A stretch of DNA of 64,000 bases from positions 87,503,641 to 87,567,640 of the forward strand of contig CM059973.1 in the NCBI GenBank assembly GCA_030490835.1, written 5' to 3'. Below the pieces are notes generated by a model. That model was given only the letters and a program-made list of their open reading frames with translations, did no database searches and was not told the DNA's origin. This DNA is from Annona cherimola (lineage: Eukaryota; Streptophyta; Magnoliopsida; Magnoliales; Annonaceae). This document shows positions 59,542 through 64,000 of this stretch, piece by piece. The position numbers and the translations under genes were made by a program. Position 1 is the first letter of the stretch. Each line of letters opens with the position of its first letter.

Positions 59542-60151
59542 TCAAAGAGCAAGAAGTTCCCTCCTCGACAGCACTTGGGAGGAAAGGTTGTCAGCAAGAC
59601 TAGTGTGCCTTAGTGTTTGTGCCTATCAATTTTCAGATGGATTCGCATTATAGATCTAGAATTATTTTTGCATTTTTAATTAACTAATTAAAATCCAGAT
59701 AGAATATCATCCGTAAATATGTTTAATGGGCGTAGGCATATATGTATAAACCTTTCACCTGGTGCTTCATCCTCATCCTACCCATCGAATTCTCTGGTTT
59801 GAATCCCACTTCTCTGCTTATCACATCACCTGCCAACTCCCTGCCACCATCGATGCATCATGATTCATGCATGATAAATGTAAGCAAAAGACGAAATGAA
59901 TTAAGAAAGCAAATTAATATTAGCGGCTTCTGAATTCTTGACATTTATTGATCGGGGATTTGGGACTTTGGAGGTTGCAGCGACTGGTGAGGCTTTTTAC
60001 CATCACGCGCGAACCTTTTCGCTAATTCGGGTATGGATGCCTTTGCCTTTCGTTTTTACTTTTTTCTGTTGGTTCTTGCGGTGCTATGCTTTTTCTTTTC
60101 ATCTCCCCGTGGCGCACCCTTGAATTGATACACCGGCATTGGGTTGGGTGA
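59542..60151. other. Intergenic spacer
   Basis: No gene with recognisable product. Small open frames at 59742-60123 have no family signal. Confidence 0.45.
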
Positions 60152-60159
60152 GATTCAAT

Positions 60160-60756
60160 TAGGGGTGTTAATGGTCATGGTCAACCCGTTAACCTGCTCG
60201 TTCAACCCGTTAATAAATGAGTTTGGGTTGGAATTTTTGAATAAATGGGTTTGGGTTGGAATTTTTGAATAAATGGGTTATGATCCGTCAACCCGTTCAA
60301 CCATTTAATTAAATAAACGGATTAGGGTTGAGGCTTCGCAACCCGTCCAACCCGTTTATTTAACCCGTCCAACTCGTTCAACCCGTATAACTCATTTAAT
60401 ATAATATATTATAATATGTATATATATAATATTTATAACAGAAATTGGCATTAAAGAGATGACTTGAGATTGGCGTTGATGTTTTCAAGCCAAAATAAAT
60501 TCAATTCAGGTATGTTAGCTTCGAATTATTTAATTTATTTAAATTTACAGACTTTATTGAAGATTTTTAGCATGAAAATTAGTAACAAACACAACCCGTT
60601 AATAACCCGTTAACCCGTTTATTAAATGGGTTGCAAATGGGTTATGGTTGAAAATTTTTAAATGGGTTAATAAACGGATTAGGGTTGAGATATATTAAAT
60701 GGGTTAGGATTAGGATTATGCTCCAACCCGTTCAACCCGATCCGTTAACACCCCTA
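60160..60756. mobile_element. hAT-type non-autonomous element with exact 8-bp TSD
   Basis: A 597-bp element. Ends TAGGGGTGTTAATGG and, inverted, TAGGGGTGTTAACGG. GATTCAAT flanks it on both sides (60152-60159 and 60757-60764). The inner sequence is built from CAACCCGTT, AACGGATTAGGGTTGAG and similar words, as in 36037-37894, of which it is the uninterrupted relative. Confidence 0.93.
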
Positions 60757-61182
60757 GATTCAATAGATTTACCCCATTGGTTTGGGTGATATCTGTAAAC
60801 TGCACTAAATTTTCAATTAATTTTAACTATTTAATGAAAAAAAATTTAACTCAAATATTACTATTAGCAAGTGGATCGAGGGGTTAAATATTATTGTTTT
60901 AGTATTATTATTTTGAAATCTTTTCAAAAATATAATGAAGATAATATAACTTTTTAATTTATACACATGCGCATCTGGCTTATGATCACGGGTAAATTTC
61001 AGTGAAAATTACATATGTTCACCAGCTAGATTACATTTTCCGTCGCCTCCTTCCCCCTTCTGCCCTCTCTGTTTTTTCGCCCTTGTTTATCATCAGATAC
61101 CTCGGCATCGCCACGCCTAAACGCACACCGCCACATATCCCTCTCCTCTCAATCTATCTCACATCTCCGACGCGACATCAAG
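60757..61182. promoter_or_regulatory. Upstream region of AAA-ATPase copy 3
   Basis: The last ~160 bp before the ATG match the region before copy 2, so promoter and leader were duplicated with the gene. The leader is pyrimidine-rich (CTCC, CCTC). No certain TATA box. Confidence 0.4.
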
Positions 61183-62220
61183 ATGCGCCACTCACCACAA
61201 AGCATGCTGTCGACGGCAGCATCTGTTGCAGCATCGGTAATGGTCGTCCGCACCATTGCCAGGGATCTCTTTCCCGACGAACTCCGACACCTCCTTTTTT
61301 CAAGCCTCGGCCGCATTTTCCGTCGCTTCTTCTCCCACTTCACCGTCATCATCGACGAATTCGACGGCCTCTCAATCAATAAACTGTACAGTGCAGCCCA
61401 GCTGTACCTGGGCTCCAAAATCTCTACCTCCACAACCCGCTGCCTCCGCGTCTTCAAGGACGATAACGACGAGGACTTCACCATCTCCATGGAAAGGGGC
61501 GAGACGGTAGTCGATGTCTTCCTAGGCGTGAAGCTGGAATGGAAGTTCGTCCGCAGCGAGAAACAAAAGAACCCGCCGCCCTCTTGCGATGCCTACGGCG
61601 CCATTGTCCACCAGTCCCGCAGCTCCCACTCCTTTTCTCTCACCTTCCACAAGAAACACAAAGACGTGGTCCTGCGATCCTACCTCCCGCACGTGCTGAT
61701 CCAAGCGAAGGCAATGGCGGATAAGAAGAGGACTCTAAAGCTGCACACCATCGATTCCGAGACGCGGATGTACGGGAGCAGGGGTAGCCCATGGAAGTCC
61801 GTCAACCTCAACCACCCAGCCACATTCTCCACCGTCGCCATGGACGCGGGGGCCAAAGAAGCGGTGATGGAGGATCTGGAGAGGTTCGTGAAGAGGAAGG
61901 AGTTCTACAGGAGGGTGGGGAAGGCATGGAAACGCGGGTATCTGCTGTACGGCCCCCCTGGGACGGGCAAGTCCAGCTTTATCGCTGCCATGGCTAACTT
62001 CCTCAACTTCGATGTGTATGACCTGGAGCTGACTGACGTGGGCGGGAATTTCGATCTGAGGAGGATACTGATCGGGACCGCAAATCGGTCGATTTTGGTG
62101 ATCGAGGACATCGATTGCACCCTTGATTTCAAAGTTCGGAATGAGGCGGCTGATGATCAACCAGATTTGGAACTGATGCGCATGCGCCAACAAATACAAA
62201 TATTCAACGAAAGGAATAAG
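61183..62220 (+). CDS. BCS1-type AAA-ATPase, first exon
   Basis: The only undamaged member of the local cluster. Exon 1 encodes 346 residues and ends at a good donor, AAG|GTAAGT (62220/62221). Residues ~8-27 form a hydrophobic N-terminal anchor, ~28-125 the AAA-associated domain, Walker A GPPGTGKS is at 257-264 and Walker B ILVIEDID at 304-311. The last exon, with GLLNF..DGLWSS and the arginine-finger RPGRMD, is not found before the window ends, so the CDS is partial. Relatives are plant-specific AAA-ATPases of mitochondrial or ER membranes, some stress-induced. The exact role is unknown. The frame continuing past 62220 to 62322 is intron read-through. Confidence 0.92.
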
Positions 62221-62321
62221 GTAAGTAACTATTTGTCAAACCAACGCACCAAACCACAATTCTCCTGTTTTACGGAGGATGCTAAAAAAAAAAAAATTAA
62301 AAATGTATTTGGGAAGTCATG

Positions 62322-63070
62322 AAAATTTCAGAAGAAAAGTTTTTATTTAAAAATTTTTAAAATAAAAGAAAATGATATGATGTATCATAAATAATGAAGA
62401 GAAATAAAGAGAATAAAGTTAAAATAAATAACTTAGTTATATAGGTCATTATATAAACAGTTCGGCTTCTATGAAATTCCTTTTCAAGATAACTTCTTCT
62501 ATATTTAAAATCTTAATGTACTTCATCCATTGTGTTTATCATCATTTATAGTATCTTAAAAACCCTCTAATTTGTTTAGTTTCAAGGGAAATGGGTCTCA
62601 TCTATAAATGTATAAAATTAACATAGTAAACTAGTTTAATGCTAAACTATTAATTTTAAAATAATTTTTTAAGCATCTAAACCATCTAAAATATCATTAC
62701 GACGTATATAAATTATTCCACAAGTATTATTACTTTCTAATACATGTGTGAATGGATTTAATCATTTTTCATAATTTACACATGAATATATATTTTTTAA
62801 CAAATGTAGCCCATAAATATACTTGATCGTAATCAAACTTAATCTCCTATATAAACAAATAATGTTAAATATAATGAATGAATTAGATTTTCCATCAATG
62901 ATCAAAACATTAAGAATTAAATGAGTTACATGGCTCCGCTTCTATATAACTTCCATGTTACCAAGTTACGTAGAAGTGGAGCCTTTATACAAAAATAATT
63001 AAAAAATAAGATAATTGTATAAAAAAATGTAAAAAAAAAATTAAAAATAAAACGATTATGAAAAAATATC
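62322..63070. mobile_element. Tourist-like MITE split by a family-2 MITE, in an AAA-ATPase intron
   Basis: 62340-62460 (ATGAAGAGAAATAAAGAGAA, TAAAGTTAAAATAAATAA) and 62985-63070 (AAAAATAATTAAAAAATAAG) match the two parts of the Tourist-like copy at 6583-6872. Between them, 62461-62985 is a family-2 MITE with ends GGCTTCTATGAAATTCC and GTAGAAGTGGAGCC. This is the reverse of the nesting at 6352-7180. Confidence 0.7.
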
Positions 63071-63792
63071 ATATTCGATTAGGTTAAGAGTATGAAACTA
63101 ACCCGATTTGATAATACACATTGAATATATCTTTTATGTGATACATTTTATATTTAAAAATATAAAATTTACCTTTTAAATATAGAAACTTGTTTAATTT
63201 ATTAATCGTTTAGTTCATTTAATCAATGCACTTAAAATTATATTATTATCATATTGATTGTGGCTATTTAAATAAGATTTATAGTAAATTATAATCTTCA
63301 TATATAGTAGAGTTAATTTCAAAGACAACCACAATTTATTCTCATATTTAAAGATATGATCATGTTGAAAGTAACGTTAAAAGTGATGTGAAGTTGGAAT
63401 ATTAACCTTGCTAAAGTAAAAGGAAACTACTTTAATTAGATAATATTAAATGATTTCACAAAATAATATAAAAACACAGAGTAAAAGTGGACTTGATCCT
63501 TCCTATGCGTGCACATTGTTATATAACAAAGCTTAATGGTGTTATTTTACAATTTATGATTAAAATTTATGATCATCTATGCTGTTTTTATAAATATGTA
63601 ATCATATCTATAAATATGGATATAAATTATGGTTATATTTGGAATTAACTAATGTAGTATAAAAATTGTTTTAAAGAACTCATTTGGAATTAAAATTAAA
63701 TTAACATTAAGAAATAAAGTAGGGAAGGTCTCTGAGTTGACCTAATAAAAAAATATGATAAGACAAGTTTTTAAAGATAAATTAGAGATAAG
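63071..63792. other. AT-rich intron or intergenic DNA
   Basis: No exon of the AAA-ATPase and no other gene seen. Confidence 0.5.
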
Positions 63793-64000
63793 GTGCACTC
63801 TGAATCAAAGATGTTGATATAGTGCATTCGGGTGCTTTAGCCTATTTTTTAATTTTTTTTGAAAATTTGTATACCATTGTTAATCTAAATGTATTTAACA
63901 TGCGTATCGATTTTTACCATTTTTGGAGTATTTTAGATATTTATTTTTTATTTTTGAAAATTAATGGCCACTGATTTTTAAAAATTAAAAATAAATATCT
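63793..64000. mobile_element. Foldback element, left part (cut by window end)
   Basis: GGTGCACTCTGAATC and GTGCATTCGGGTGC start the left arm, followed by the core TGTTAATCTAAATGTATTTA and TTTTTACCATTTTTGGAGTA. The centre ATTAATGGCCACTGATTTTT is reached at the window end, so the right arm is outside. Confidence 0.7.

Noticed and set aside
62221..62322. Continuation of the AAA-ATPase frame past the donor
   Set aside because: The splice donor AAG|GTAAGT at 62220/62221 is strong and the sequence beyond does not match the family.
1..64000. tRNA, rRNA or other structural RNA genes
   Set aside because: I looked for the tRNA box A and box B pattern and rRNA-like conserved stretches and saw none that I could support by eye.

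Overview
This window is nuclear DNA from a flowering plant, most likely a dicot or magnoliid. The genes are split by many GT-AG introns, the intergenic DNA is AT-rich, and the gene set is plant-specific: IPK1, a heavy-metal-associated isoprenylated protein, a Tm-1-like protein, a CYP85-clan P450 and BCS1-type AAA-ATPases. Most of the 64 kb is made of small transposable elements, many of them nested. The species cannot be fixed from the sequence.

Layout. 1-1128: the 5' end of an LTR retrotransposon on the minus strand, lying in an intron of IPK1. 1172-5305: five exons of IPK1 (+) whose first exons lie before the window. 5.3-12.4 kb: a MITE field with Tourist-like elements, a four-unit tandem array and a foldback element. 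12.45-12.73 kb: an RNase H-like remnant (-). 13435-14086: a HIPP-type metallochaperone (+). 16739-25119: a complete nine-exon Tm-1-like gene (+, 756 aa). 27097-31310: a complete nine-exon P450 (-, 495 aa). 31.4-46 kb: repeats, including foldback elements, a hAT-type element split by a nested RTE-type LINE, and a probable solo LTR. 48634-62220: a cluster of three AAA-ATPase paralogues, two broken and one with an intact first exon that runs out of the window.

The most unusual structure is at 50.6-53.0 kb. A 2.4-kb non-autonomous LTR retrotransposon carries a gag-like reading frame and a captured fragment of a polyamine oxidase coding sequence, and it sits inside exon 1 of one AAA-ATPase. A second theme is a superfamily of palindromic elements, at least a dozen copies, which share one inner core but have different outer arms. 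Three of them have recognisable 9-bp target-site duplications, which points to a Mutator-like origin.

All gene structures were assembled by eye from splice signals, reading-frame continuity and remembered family sequences. Exon joins in IPK1, Tm-1-like, HIPP and the P450 keep frame at every junction. No alignment or database search was run.
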